NCBI GenBank assembly: GCA_947000775.1 | Contig: CAMQGK010000052.1 | Span: 34,762,501 to 34,826,500, forward strand | Reading direction: 5' to 3' | Source of the DNA: Pterois miles | Taxonomy: Eukaryota > Chordata > Actinopteri > Perciformes > Scorpaenidae | Length of the DNA stretch: 64,000 nt | Shown here: one piece after another, positions 27,801-41,408 of the stretch | How positions within the stretch are numbered: position 1 is the first letter of the stretch | How the letters are laid out: each line of letters begins with the position of its first letter | Program-made: the position numbers and the translations under genes | The notes under the pieces: generated by a model | What the model was told of the DNA's origin: nothing | The model's database searches: none | What the model saw: the letters and a program-made list of their open reading frames with translations, nothing else

Positions 27801-29026
27801 TCTAATGAGAAATATATTCATATATATATTCATATATTTGCCCACTCCCTTTAAGCTAGATTTGGAACCAGTAAAAAATGTGCAATTAATTTGCAATTTC
27901 TCGCAATTAACTGGCATATTTTTTTATCATCTGTCAGCCACTACATAGATGGTACCTTTCTCCCTGATAAAGTGTTGACTAAAAGCCGGTGAAAAGCCCA
28001 GAAACAGAGCGGGGCTGCAGAGCTTCCTGCCTAGTTTGGACTCAACCGAGTGTGACCACTTGCACCAGGAATGAACCATGTGGTGGGATGAACAGTGATT
28101 CCTTCACTTACTGAAGCGCTGATGTGCAGTTAAACTGCGACAGACTCTTCGATTTGAATAAGTGAACGAAAGACTCCAAAAAACTGAAATTATTTTCATG
28201 TCAACTCCAATTAAACGTTGGTGTAGTAGATGTAGTTAAGTCTTTCCTGATTAGTGTAAATATTTGTCTCGGTTTTTTTGGTACAGGCCTCATTTTGTAT
28301 TTGCTTTGTAAGAAGACATGTCGTCTCATCTGGGATGGCAGAATGATTGTGTGCACAAAGCAGAGCTGGTTACTGGGAGGGCTGACATTTTCCATATCAT
28401 CTAATATGACAGGTAAAAACAGCTTTTTTGGCAGGTGAACTGAAAAAGCTCGTTTTGGACAGAACACAACACACAAAGTGCTCCAAGACTACAGAAAATA
28501 AAGAAATAATAATGACAAAAACTCCCCATGTGGTAGTTTGGCTTGGTGACAGCTGGTTTTCTGCCCGGCGACACACTGCTGGGTCCGTTTCATATCTGTC
28601 GCTACTGTCCACCAAATTCCTGTCGTTCCTCCAATTTGCTTCACGGTAACTTGAGTGTTTATCCGAACTTAGTAACTTTAGCCATCTTTCCACTGGCAGC
28701 AAGTCTCAGCACAGACAGTGTTGTTAGCAACGGATGGCTGTAGCATGCAGGAGTGATTATACTGTAGGATTATACCTACGTATGAGCTAATGCAGCCATA
28801 CCTGCCCGCTGAGGATGAGCCACGTCATGCTCAGTGTGTTTGTGCAGCCTGGAAGTTTCATGAAAAGTCTGAAAGTATATTCCAGTAGATAAGAATAAAA
28901 AAACAATATAATGCTGAAGTGGCATAGCACCTTTATTGTGAAAAGCTGTGAGAAGCTTAAAGAGAGTCATTTAAATGGGAGGACCTAACGAGAGCATCAA
29001 TAAAGACAAAAACAATTAATAAGCAC
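24863..29026. other. Non-coding; transposon fragment at 27746, otherwise no gene recognised
   Basis: Longest open frame 134 codons (25095-25499), without recognisable domain or splice context. 25745-25920 is repeat-free with ggttaattagcttaacgag and tgcttaatgaggac, a candidate conserved element. Confidence 0.5.
27746..27945. mobile_element. Internally deleted copy of the 10.1-kb DNA transposon
   Basis: Shares gggtttctggac, the gaaatatattc segment and ttaatttgcaatt with 10440-10720. It ends near catctgtcagcc, a worn terminal repeat. Confidence 0.55.
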
Positions 29027-29085
29027 AAAAGATAAGATAAGATATTCCTTTATTAGATCCCACAGTGGAGAAATTCACAGACAAA
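29027..29085 (-). mobile_element. LINE/SINE tail fragment
   Basis: agataagataagatattcc then tttattagatcccacagtgg is the reverse complement of the same retrotransposon 3' end. It lies just upstream of a hAT-type fragment at 29170. Confidence 0.6.
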
Positions 29086-29169
29086 TCAATAGCCAGAAAT
29101 CCACTTTTACAATTAATTAGTAGGTGAAATATTTTCTTCATCATTTTTGGCTGCTTTTTAGATTTAGTC

Positions 29170-29400
29170 AAGGGATGGGAACGGTTCGGGTAAAAATACC
29201 AACCGTTCGGTTCTCTGGTCACGGTTCGGGTCTTGTTTGTAGCGTTCGGTTCATCTGAAATAGGTTAGGAGGCCGAATGTGTATTTTTTTCATCCCGTTT
29301 ATTGTCCCACTAGAAATCAGAGCCTGTGGAAAGAGGCTGGGACACGGTGGACAGGAGTATGAGCTATAACACCTGAGCAGTGTAACTCAAACGAATTAGT
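29170..29400. mobile_element. End fragment of the hAT-type family
   Basis: gggatgggaacggttcggg at the left, then the segment ggttcatctgaaataggtta and ggaaagaggctgggacac. These are the reverse complement of 20990-21060 plus the 21.7-kb end. Only one subterminal repeat unit is present. Confidence 0.7.
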
Positions 29401-30536
29401 CAAACGATTTTAGCCAAAATGTTTTCTCTCTTAATTTTTTTCAGCTAGTTTAGTTTATTGGTTTATGTTGAACATTTCTGTCATTTTAGTCAAACTTCGG
29501 TAACACAGACTTTTATCTTAGAGCCAGTCCACCACCAAACGTAATAATATACGTTACTCAGCCACCTCAACCTGACCTGCAAACCACCAACATCATGCAT
29601 TATAACATCATCCACATAAACATTGTGTGTTTCAGAGAGTGAGAGAAAGATCAGAAGGTGATAGAGGGGATCAGAAGGTGGAAGGTGATTAAAAAGGAAG
29701 ATTCTGGTGAAGTTTTTTCTTTTTAAAACTACATTTTAGTCTCATATTTTTTCATCAGCGATATTGCACATTTGATATTGTTACCGTTGACGTCGGTGCA
29801 GACTGGTCAGAGTCTTGTTATCTTCTCATCTCAGTCATTGACAAACATATTTCATCGTAGTTTTCATTAACTAAATGAACCATTTCTGGACACTGACTAT
29901 GAGAGACGGATGATGAGCTGTCCTCATCAACAGCCAGAAGAAGTCTGTGGTCCTGTGACGTGGTTCCCCTCTGATTTGGCTATTTCCTGTTTTATTTGAT
30001 TCAGATTATCTGGTGATTCATAAAGCAGAGATTCTTGGAAAGTGTGGCTGCAGCAGAAGTATGTTTCTTCTGCTGTATCCTGTTAGTCAACCTTTAGATC
30101 TGACATGCGTGATCGTGACAATCTGTCCTCTAAATTAACCTTTGGCTGACTCCTCTGCTCAAAAACAGGTGAAGGTGTTGCATCCAGGGCTCAGATGCTG
30201 AATGTAACCCGACCCGGATGCTGATGTCTCACAGCAGCTGTGGCTCCGAGTCCATCCGAGTGAACTCGTTCCCCTCTTTTACTTCACAGTGACAACAGGC
30301 AGGCATCGGGATCGCCGTCACGCAGGGATTTCTCCCTCTGAATGACTCCTGGTTTATCCCGGTTTGTCGGGATCAGTTAAGGTCATCTGTTACTGAATGA
30401 AGCACAGACCACATTTACACCTTTTCCTCCTAGATGTCAGCTTTTCAGTGTATGAGCACAACAAACAGAGTCAACAGATCACGTCAGGAGGGCGACTGTA
30501 GCCTTTTGATAATTAAGTTCAATAACTACATTAATA

Positions 30537-30539
<3 letters not shown>

Positions 30540-30567
<28 letters not shown>

Positions 30568-30572
30568 TAATA
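30540..30572. repeat. (AAT)n microsatellite
   Basis: About nine aat/ata units with flanking imperfect units. Confidence 0.9.
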
Positions 30573-32126
30573 GGGGAAAAAATAAGATAAATAATATTAA
30601 AAAACAGTAATATCCATCCATCCACAGTGGGCGAAGGCAGTAATGATAAAGTAAAAATAAATAAATGAATGAATCAGTTAATAGTCAGGGGTTCGCTGTA
30701 GCAGCCGCAGAGGGCTAATGGGGTCTCTAATTGCTCAGTAATTGCTAATCAAGGACTTAAACCTCATTTACCGCACAGATCATTTGGTCCTTCACTACAA
30801 ACATGTGCCATGTTGACGAGCATCAAATCTTTATTTTACGTTCTGTTACAGTCGTGGAAACACGAGTGTTCACCTGCTGGCATGTATTTAAAATCTATTT
30901 ACTTGTTGTACCATTTTATTGATTATCCGAGTACAACGAAAAATTAGTTCAGACATTTACGAATAACTTGTTGTGAAGCTCTCCGTGTGTTTTATGTTCC
31001 TGGTATCACTCTGGCTGTTACGAGACGATATTACTGCAGTACTGTGACTGGCTACTCGGCTTAACTGGCAACAAGCAGCAAGGCCTCACTATCAGGGCGT
31101 CAAAATAAAACGACAGACGCGAGGGCATCAAGAGATATCACTGATGCAAAGTGACAAGATCAATATAATGTATATCATCATCTGTAAGATACACCTTTAT
31201 TTTACTGATAAAAAAAACATTTGCACTTAAACATGACAACGTGGCACTTTGTGTATTTACTGTATATTACTTTATTAAAAAGTACAGATGATTTTTCATT
31301 TTGCTTTATATGAGTTGATATAAATGTAAATGTGTTAAACATACATGAAGTCTGATATTGTCTCATATCGATTGCAGGCGCCTGATTTGAATCAAATCAC
31401 AGTCGTATCGGGGCAGACTTCCATCACGTCATTGTCCAAATGATTCATACAAGAGTGTATCTTGATGAAACTTGTGACTTACACCCCAGATGATTATGTT
31501 TCCGTCTTCATTCATGGCTTGTTGGGCTCTTTTTTTGATAAATACCTGTATCATCAGCAGCAGAAACTGACCCTCTGTGCTTTTGTATGAGCTGACGTTT
31601 TTATTTTATTTCAAGCAAATCTCCAAACCACATTCCCTCCGGATAACCAAAACTCATTCTGTCATGCCAGCAGGATTATTACAGGACATCAAGATATGAC
31701 CGAGATTGTGCTGATGAACGTTTCGCTGATCATGACCCATATCTGCAGGACAACGGCGCAGCAATACTTCTGATAAAGATGGGTTTAAAATGATTTCTTT
31801 AAATAGCAAAGTTAGTTTTACTGTATGGTCAGCTTTAACACATTTAAGGCTGGAGCAGATCGCTTTAGTATTCGCTCCTTCAGCTCGTAGTGACTGCAGA
31901 CATCTTAACTTCCCTTGCTGAGCTGACTGGGCTGACGGGGGAATACCATCAGAGAAAGCATGAATAGGTAGGGTGAAACACTGATGTACGTCTGATCTTC
32001 ACCCACATCTGGAGCCCTGTGAGACTCTGAAGCATCTCCCTGACCTGAGAGCAGCGACTGCACTTCATCCCCCAAACATCAGCTCAGTGCTGGACTGTGA
32101 AATCCAGCTGATTGTGTGATATGAGA

Positions 32127-32176
32127 GGAGGAGGAGGAGGAGGAGGAGGAGGAGGAGGAGGAGGAGGAGGAGGAGG
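32127..32176. repeat. (GGA)n microsatellite
   Basis: About 16 gga units. Confidence 0.95.
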
Positions 32177-32312
32177 CCGTTTGGCTGTGGTCCTATGCAG
32201 ATTTGGTTGGACACAGATGGTCAGATAGCAGACATGTTGCTGAATAAAGGGTTAAACTACATCATCAGAGTGGAGTGAATGCAGCACCGCCCCAGCTGCT
32301 CCGGTTCTCCTA

Positions 32313-33145
32313 AGGGTGGGACGGTTCAGGAAACGGTTCACGGTTCGGTTCATATCACGGTTTGGGGTCACGGCTCGGTTCGGTACAGCGGTAAACGGTA
32401 TTTATGGTACAGCAAGGAGGCTGATTTCCAATTTCAGTTGGACCAGCTTTTCATTTATTTGCCAAAATAAGTCGACTGTTTGCCTGAACAACAGCAGACC
32501 AGGCTAACATAAGTATAATAATTAATAAATAAAAAACTAATTATAGGCTCAGGTCGTCAACAAAAATTCCTCGTCATGTCTGTTCATACAGTTCAGGAGT
32601 TACCGTGTAGCTGACGTGTCTGCCAGACGGCAGATTATAACGCTGCTCAACTACCTGAATCACTGCTGAACTCCAGCGTCCTCCAGACGGCATCAGGCTG
32701 CAGATCTCTGGCTGTAAACCTCCCGATGCTTTAGTTGTGTAGCTGCTCTGAGTCTGCATGTAGAGGCTGGTTAATGCTGCTGGGAGAAGGAGTCGCTCTT
32801 TCCTCCCCGACTCTCTGCTCCTATCGACGGACACACCGGAGCGACGTCTCCGTAGATCATTGATCATATTGGAAGTATTGCCGCTAGCATTAGACACACG
32901 TGTTGCTCAGCGCCGACACACAGTTGATGTTTTATCCTCCACTTTTTTCCCGTCGCCGTCATACGTAACACCGACTCCGTAACGCTCCCACACAGCAGAG
33001 AGAAACGCCGCCGGTGGATCCTCTACCTGAACTTTATCGTGTCCTCTCTCCATTTCCTGAACCAATCACAGCCGGACTCTGCTCTCCATCAACATCTCTG
33101 AGAAGGAAGGAGGCGGGGTCACGCCTCGTCAACGCCTCGTATCTT
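32313..33145 (-). mobile_element. hAT-type transposon copy (ggtgggacggttc family)
   Basis: The left end taagggtgggacggttc is a terminal-repeat-like sequence. An internal block at 32705-33145 is nearly identical to 20419-20855. The - strand carries a piece of hAT transposase reading frame (32574-32897), so the element's own sense is -. The right end is missing here. Other fragments are at 7719-7910, 20375-21747, 29170-29400, 59188-59470, 62605-62740 and 63014-64000. Confidence 0.75.
32574..32897 (-). pseudogene. hAT transposase fragment (107 codons)
   Basis: An open frame on the - strand ends with VVEQRYNLPSGRHVSYTVTP and ELYEQT. This resembles the (E/D)PRYxxPSRxxxxxxxIPxLYE block that follows the BED zinc finger in hAT transposases (family knowledge). 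Its first 67 codons recur almost unchanged at 20403-20606. Without the BED finger and the catalytic domain it is a relic. The match is by eye, so confidence is moderate. Confidence 0.55.
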
Positions 33146-33454
33146 TGTTTTTTAAGTGTGTCATAGGCATGTTCAGGTTCGTCCAGAGAGAAAGAGGAAA
33201 GAGAAATAAATAAATAAATCCATGACTAAATGGTAGTTGTAATAATGTTGATAAGTAACGTCAATTACTCCATAAATAATAACAATAAAAGTAAATAGTA
33301 ATCATATAAAAACAATCAAAATACTAATAGTAGTAATAAAAATAGTAGTAGTAATAATAATAATAATAATGAAAATGAAAAGTGAAGTACTTCTGTAGTT
33401 TTTTTGTCTAAATGATTTATTTGTCATATAACTTCTGTTCTTAACACCACTTCT

Positions 33455-33600
33455 GTAATTTAACCCAAACCACGATCTTTTCCTAAACCTAAGTAGTTTT
33501 AGTGCTTAAACCTAAGCAAGTTGTGTCCTGTGAAGTTATTTTGAAAAGACTTTACGTATATAACATGCAGAAATTGACACGTGTTGCTGGACATTCATAG
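33455..33600. repeat. Dispersed AACCCAAACC-type repeat
   Basis: taacccaaaccacgatcttt then cctaaacctaag... Copies are at 38525-38690 and, more diverged, at 42535-42660 and 9955-10075. All share the cctaaacctaaccaagt-like core and ttttgaaaagact. A known kind of fish repeat; no coding. Confidence 0.6.
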
Positions 33601-33906
33601 AAAAACTCATGAAAAACAGGAATATCTTTGGTACGAGCCGTTGTACGAGGAGACGTTGGAAAACGGCAAACTTCAAATCCACGTTGATACCTTCTTTGAC
33701 GCGTTTGGCTGTCTTCCTCTTGAAGTACTTTGTAGTAATCGCTTCGGCAGAAAACCCCTAAATGACCTTTATTTCTGGTGAGCAGTAATTCTTTTAATCC
33801 AGGTCAAAGATTTGAAGTTCAGATGAGTATAATCACTCAAACAAACCCAAACGGCCCACCGAGCACGTCTCAGCATCCAGGCGCACACTGTCCGGCTTCC
33901 TGCCGC

Positions 33907-34018
33907 GAGCAGGGCCGAGCCGGGCCGAGCAGGGCCAAGCCGGGCCGAGCCAGGCCGAGCAGGGCCGAGCCGGGCCGAGCCGGGCCGAGCCGGGCCGAGC
34001 AGGGCCGAGCAGGGCCGC
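33907..34018. repeat. 10-bp minisatellite (gggccgagcc)
   Basis: About 11 units of gggccgag plus cc, ca or aa variants, very GC-rich. It gives open frames on both strands that are repeat artefacts. Confidence 0.9.
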
Positions 34019-34723
34019 CCTAATCGCACATCCAGATCTCTTATCGCAGCCCAGAGGGGCCAAATCACAACTTCCTCAGAGTCAGAGGCATTTGGAAAGG
34101 GAAGAGGTGGTTGCCTCTCCTGCGGTCATACGGGAGCCCAGGAAATACCATCGGCCACGTCAGCGCTGGGCCGAGCAGAGGCGCCTCTGAATGTACCGCA
34201 GGACCAACGAACAAGAGTCTGAAGTTTACTGTTTCTGATGGGTGGAGAGTTTAGTTCGCTGCTAGACTCATAATTCATGTGGTAATTAGGTCAGACGCGT
34301 ATCAGGGTCATTCTTAGGCCTTGACTTTCCTCTTCATACCGTCTTGTTTCTCTGCGTATGTGTTTACTACACCTTTGTTTCTCCACGTCTCCCTGAAATG
34401 ACTTATTGACATATTCAGACTGGTGGTATCGGCGTTTCTGTATTGTTCGCCCACTGTGGGGGTGGGCCGGTCGTCATTGATGTATCCGGCTGCTCTGCCC
34501 CTGAGGCTCGGTTAGCCTGCATACAGTCAACATAGGCTGAGCACATAGCAGTCAGTAACAGAAATACTGTTGTAGGCAACACAGTATTTACACATATCTT
34601 TATAAATAAGCTGCTGTGGAAGATTTCCTCACCCAAAATGTGCAACCACATCCATGTTTCCACTCAATATCAAGTTTAATTAACCACAAGGGGAGGCTGA
34701 ATTTAATGAATAGAAGGCGGAAT

Positions 34724-35065
34724 GGGGGCGGCAGTAGCTAGTCTGTAGGGAGTTGGCTTGGGAACCGGAGGGTCACCGGTTCAAGTCCCGACATTGACCA
34801 AGAACTGAGTGTGAACTGGTAGCTGGAGAGGTGCCAGTTTACCTCTTGGGCACTGCAGAGGTGCCCCTGAGCAAGGCACCAAACCCCCAACTGCTCGGGG
34901 CGCTTGTCAGGAGCAGCCCCCTCACTCTGACACCTCTCCATTGATGCATGTTTGTGCATGTGTGTGTTTCGGGTCTGCACGTACCGTGTATAAGTTAACA
35001 ACAGAGTGTAAAAGTTGAATTTCCCCTCGCGGGACTAATAAAGGACTATCTTCTTCTTCTTCTTC
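34724..35065 (+). mobile_element. tRNA-derived SINE, full-length copy
   Basis: Same family as the element at 36472-36802. The head starts gggggcggcagtagct, with B box ggttcaagtcccg near position 34787. The conserved middle carries gtgccagtttacctcttggg. The 3' end has ccctcgcgggactaataaagg and then a (ttc)n tail. The 3' end resembles that of fish LINEs (gggactaataaagg), suggesting shared LINE-driven mobilisation, which is inference. Confidence 0.85.
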
Positions 35066-35540
35066 AAATAATCCAGGAAAGCATTAAGACTTATTGACTT
35101 ATTGACCTAGTATATGGTGTTTTTCTGTCAGCAAGCTATTTACTGTACGTTTAGCCACCCACACATGATCAGCATTGTTTTCCTGTGGAGAGAGCAGTGA
35201 CGCCCGACGAGGCGGAAGCCCTCCGCCGGCCGATTTTGCATCAAAGTTCAGATTATTTCATCATTGACTTCATTTGCCACTGAGCTTTCAAAGCTCCACC
35301 AATGAGGTAACAGCTGCAACTAAAAATACTGAATGGTGTTTGTTGTTCGTCACGTGGCGGCAGCTTTAGACTTTTAGTTGTTAGCCAAGCAGAATAGCCT
35401 GTTTCAGCTCATTATTTTCTCATGTTTTCTCTTTTTCTGGTTTATTCTTTCCTAATTTATATATGACACCAAATTGCCAAGAACTTTGGAAATAGTCCCT
35501 GACAAGTTGTGCTGTTTTACAAATGTTTAAGGAACTTTTG

Positions 35541-35883
35541 CTTAAAGGAGCAGTGTGTAGCATCGAGGGGGGATCAGCTGGCAGAAATTGAATTAAATAT
35601 TAATAACTATGTTTTTTAGTGTATAATATGAGATAAGATAGTACTTTATTGATCCCCGGGGGAAGGGTTTGGGATAATCACCTGAAAATAAGAACTGTTG
35701 TGTTTTCGTTACCTGAATGGACCAATCAAACACTGGCTCCAGATGAGGACTTTCACATCTTCAGATTTTTGCGTCGGCTCCTGTAGTTTACCTGCATGCA
35801 TGGCGCGTAGTGGAGGTTTCAGTTGTTTGCAGTGTGCAACCTCCATCCTAGATGATGCTAATGCTACACAGTGCACCTTTAAG
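35541..35883. mobile_element. MITE with long terminal repeats and a nested tail
   Basis: The ends cttaaaggagcagtgtgtag and ctacacagtgcacctttaag form inverted repeats with few mismatches. A retrotransposon-like fragment (agataagatagtactttatt) is nested at 35630-35662. Confidence 0.8.
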
Positions 35884-36471
35884 TTCCCAGCAGTTTTAGG
35901 GAAAGATCTGGCATGTTTAAAATGAAACTAAATATTTGTGGCATATATTTTAATGATTTATATCGTCATTATATTATAAATTATATGGTCAGTCGGAGCA
36001 GACGGGTTTGGAGCTGAGAGCCACAGACGGAGGGAAGTCAGAGCAGATCCTTTACCTTCTACAGTCGCTCAAAATGACGAAGAAAACTTTGGAAACTTCT
36101 CTTCCCACGTGGAAGAGCTGACTCAGATCTCCAAAACTGTGTCCTGCCCAGCAGGTAGCTCGACATCAGATCTTTTCCTCTCCTCTCACCTCTTTGGTAT
36201 GAAGCGAGGTTGGTTGGTAAACACGACCACGCACAGTCCAGTTTACCTGTCTGGGCTTCTCGGATTTCTGTTTTGATACTGAAACGTTTCACGTCTCGCT
36301 GACATTTGGAGATGACGATGCCGACGGACTCTCTCCGACATCCTTTTGACTCATTCATATCTCAGGTCTACCTACAGCGCAGCTCCAATCCATTTCCATC
36401 CACATCTGGCCTCCAGTGATTTGGGATTGAATGCTTCGCTCAAGGACTTCCAAGATGATTCTAAAGACAAT

Positions 36472-36802
36472 AGAAGAAGAAGAAGAAGAAGATGCTTTTT
36501 GCCACTGGGGAAATTAATTTCCTCGTTGTTAACTATACACAGTACATGCAGACCCGAAACACACACATGCACAAACATGCAACAATGGAGAGATGTAGAG
36601 TGAGGGGGCTGCTCCTGACAAGCGCCCCGAGCAGTTGGGGGTTTGGTGCCTTGCTCAGGGGCACCTCGGCAGTGCCCAAGAGGTAAACTGGCACCTCTCC
36701 AGCTACCAGTTCACACTCAGTTCTTGGTCCATGTCGGGACTTGAACCGGTGACCCTCCGGTTCCCAAGCCAACTCCCTACAGACTGAGCTACTGCCGCCC
36801 CC
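36472..36802 (-). mobile_element. tRNA-derived SINE, directly downstream of tRNA-Leu
   Basis: The 5' head on the - strand reads GGGGGCGGCAGTAGCTCAG with an A-box-like segment and a B box GGTTCAAGTCCCG. A body of about 270 bp and a (TTC)n tail follow. A near-identical copy lies on the + strand at 34724-35065 and a shorter one at 17265-17464. The head lies 9 nt past the tRNA-Leu 3' end on the same strand. I see no clean target-site duplication. Confidence 0.85.
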
Positions 36803-36811
36803 AAAGGTTTG

Positions 36812-36923
36812 TGTCAGAAGTGGGATTCGAACCCACGCCTCCATTCGGAGACCAGAAGTCCCGTGTTAGCGGAAGGATCTCAGTCCTTGAGTCTGGCGCC
36901 TTAGACCACTCGGCCATCCTGAC
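36812..36923 (-). tRNA. tRNA-Leu (anticodon CAA) with 28-nt intron
   Basis: The - strand reads GTCAGGATGGCCGAGTGG from 36923, the A box of a vertebrate tRNA-Leu. The anticodon stem CCAGA is followed by loop CTCAAG with anticodon CAA. A 28-nt intron (36858-36885) starts one base after the anticodon, the canonical position. The 3' part has TCTGG, the long variable arm of a type II tRNA, and the B box GGTTCGAATCC. The acceptor stem CTGAC pairs with GTCAG, and the discriminator is A. Both exons total 84 nt, normal for Leu. Intron-containing tRNA-Leu(CAA) genes are normal in vertebrates. A SINE begins 9 nt downstream. Confidence 0.95.
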
Positions 36924-37604
36924 ACGGTAATAATAATCATTCACTTTCCCTACACAGATTTGCCCTGCAGGCTTTAGGACTGTAACCTCAAACATATTCA
37001 TCCTCTCTAAGCTCTGAGCCACGGACCTATTTAAAGTGGAAAACTGGTTTAAACGTTAAGAGCTTTTAACTTGTGACCCTCAAGGTTGCAGAGCGACAGG
37101 CTGTATTTGAGTTAGCGGCAGACAGGGAGTGATGTCGGCAGTGAAGTGGTGTGGTTGTCTCGCTAAGTTCAGGGCTCTAACTCGGGTATTTCACATATCC
37201 CTGGATTTACAGATCCTCTCACGGACATGTGAAACCACCGCTCTGCAAGCACACTTGATCCCTCTTCTATCTCAAATGTCACATCTCCATCGCGACGCCG
37301 GAAAATAGGCTCTGCTCTGTGATGTTTAACAAGCAAGACACTTGGAAGGGTCAGGGTAGACATACTTATGGTAATTCCTCTGTATTTTACCATTCAACCG
37401 TTAATCTCTTCGCCTGTTCCTCGCTTTAGAGGGGACACTAGATGAAGAACTCATTTTTTCAGTGCTCGTGCTCAGCACATCTGGGTATCTGGACTGCCTA
37501 CCGACTTAAAAACTGTGAATAAGACAAACCAGTCAGCTTTTTGTGAGCAGAAACGTGTTATCAACAAGATTAGACTCCCCTTCCTGTGACACTGGCAGGC
37601 TCAT
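36924..37604 (-). other. Unassigned; 74-codon open frame on the - strand
   Basis: The frame at 37169-37393 (starts MVKYRGITISM, includes DGDVTFEIEEG) looks more protein-like than most chance frames here. I do not recognise it, and it has no visible acceptor or donor pair. It could be a transposon remnant or an exon of an unseen gene. Low confidence. Confidence 0.25.
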
Positions 37605-38005
37605 TAGAGCGCCACGGACCGGTTTCATTAAACGGTGTTTTCACGGACCGGCCTTCGATAAACAAAATGATGCTACCAGCAAAGAAAACAAATAGAAAGT
37701 GTGTAAAAAACACAACCCACCATTAGGCTGAGGCTCATTTTTGCTGCTTGTGGGTTTCATTTTTTGTAAAGTGTCATAAGATAAGATAAGATAAGATATT
37801 CCTTTATTAGTCCCACGGTCGGTCATGTGACCGAGACGAGCGTCTCAAGGCAGAGAGGCACACGGATGTATCCGGGCATTTTTCAAAATAAAACATCTTT
37901 CAGACTCTGATAATCAATACATTTTTTTTTATCCATTCTTTCTGTGTGACCCGATACCAAAAGACCCACGGACCGGTCAGCGGCCCGGTGGTTGGAGACC
38001 CCTGC
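37605..38005. mobile_element. hAT-like element fragment
   Basis: The right end cggtggttggagacccctg is the reverse complement of a common fish/vertebrate hAT terminus (CAGGGGTCTCCAACC). Matching acggaccggt segments lie near both ends. It includes the nested tail at 37775-37822. Confidence 0.6.
37775..37822 (-). mobile_element. LINE/SINE tail fragment nested in a DNA transposon
   Basis: (gataa)n gatattcctttattag then tcccacgg. This is a reverse-oriented retrotransposon 3' end inserted inside the element at 37605-38005. Confidence 0.6.
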
Positions 38006-38024
38006 GTTAGAATATACAGGCGGT

Positions 38025-38140
38025 TCTCATACACCGTTCGTGGTTATATTTTAAAGTAATTCATGTAGCTTGTATATATCCCACAAAATCAATCTGTATG
38101 TATCCAAACCTGGAAGTATAAAGAGCAACAAATCAGGTAG
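38025..38140. repeat. Dispersed repeat, related to 3550-3690
   Basis: ctcatacaccgttcgtggtta and the aatataaagag-type end recur at 3550-3690 (ctcatacattgttcgtagat). Short and diverged; class unknown. Confidence 0.5.
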
Positions 38141-38396
38141 AATCAGGTATCGGCAAGAGCGCCAGTCCACGCACTAATCCGATACCATAAACTTGTTTAA
38201 CCGTAAATCAATTGTGTTGCCCTGGTTGCATCATGGCCGCCACTGGCAGCTACTCTTTTAGAGCAGTGAAGAAGAGCTGAACACCTCTGTATGTATCTGA
38301 TCATGTTTAACAAAAGGTTAAACCTGAACCACGTCATACAACAACGATGGTAATCATACAGTATGACATTCTTACACAACCTGTTGTCAACAGCTG

Positions 38397-38434
<38 letters not shown>
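38397..38434. repeat. (TAC)n microsatellite
   Basis: About 12 tac units. Confidence 0.95.
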
Positions 38435-38874
38435 GTCTTGGAGGAGTATTGGATAGGTTCAAGTATGGTACTCGGTATCAGGAAGTAAAAAATAGTATCG
38501 GACCATCTCTAAAAGTACGTTGTTTTTTGATTTTAACCCAAACCAAAATCTTTTTTCCTTCCCAAAGTCGTTTTAGTGCCTAAACCTAACCAAGTTGTTT
38601 CCTGTGAAGATCTAAGTTTATTTTGAAAAGACTGCATGCTTGTACGAGTGTAAATTGACACTTTGCTAGATATTTGTAAGAAAACACACAAAATATGAGA
38701 AATAACTTTTCATAAGATACCATGCAAACTGGTTTACTGATAATACGTTGTAATAAATCGCCACAGCTTGTGAACTTCCTGTGCACCATGTTTTTTCACA
38801 AGCCAATAGAGCAGACAGGAAGGAGGAGTGGACTTTATCAGGAAGTTTAAAAAATAGTATTTCGGACAGAGGGT

Positions 38875-41408
<2,534 letters not shown>

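Larger units (their letters stand above)
29401..32312. other. Non-coding; no gene recognised
   Basis: Microsatellites at 30540 and 32127. No open frame of note in almost 3 kb. Repeat-poor compared with its neighbours. Confidence 0.5.

Noticed and set aside
33769..34068. Overlapping Pro/Ala/Arg-rich frames on both strands
   Set aside because: By-products of the 10-bp gggccgagcc repeat.
34724..34800. tRNA-like sequence with A and B boxes
   Set aside because: It is the head of a SINE: it lacks a paired acceptor stem and continues into the SINE body, and copies recur. The same holds for the head at 47190-47258.
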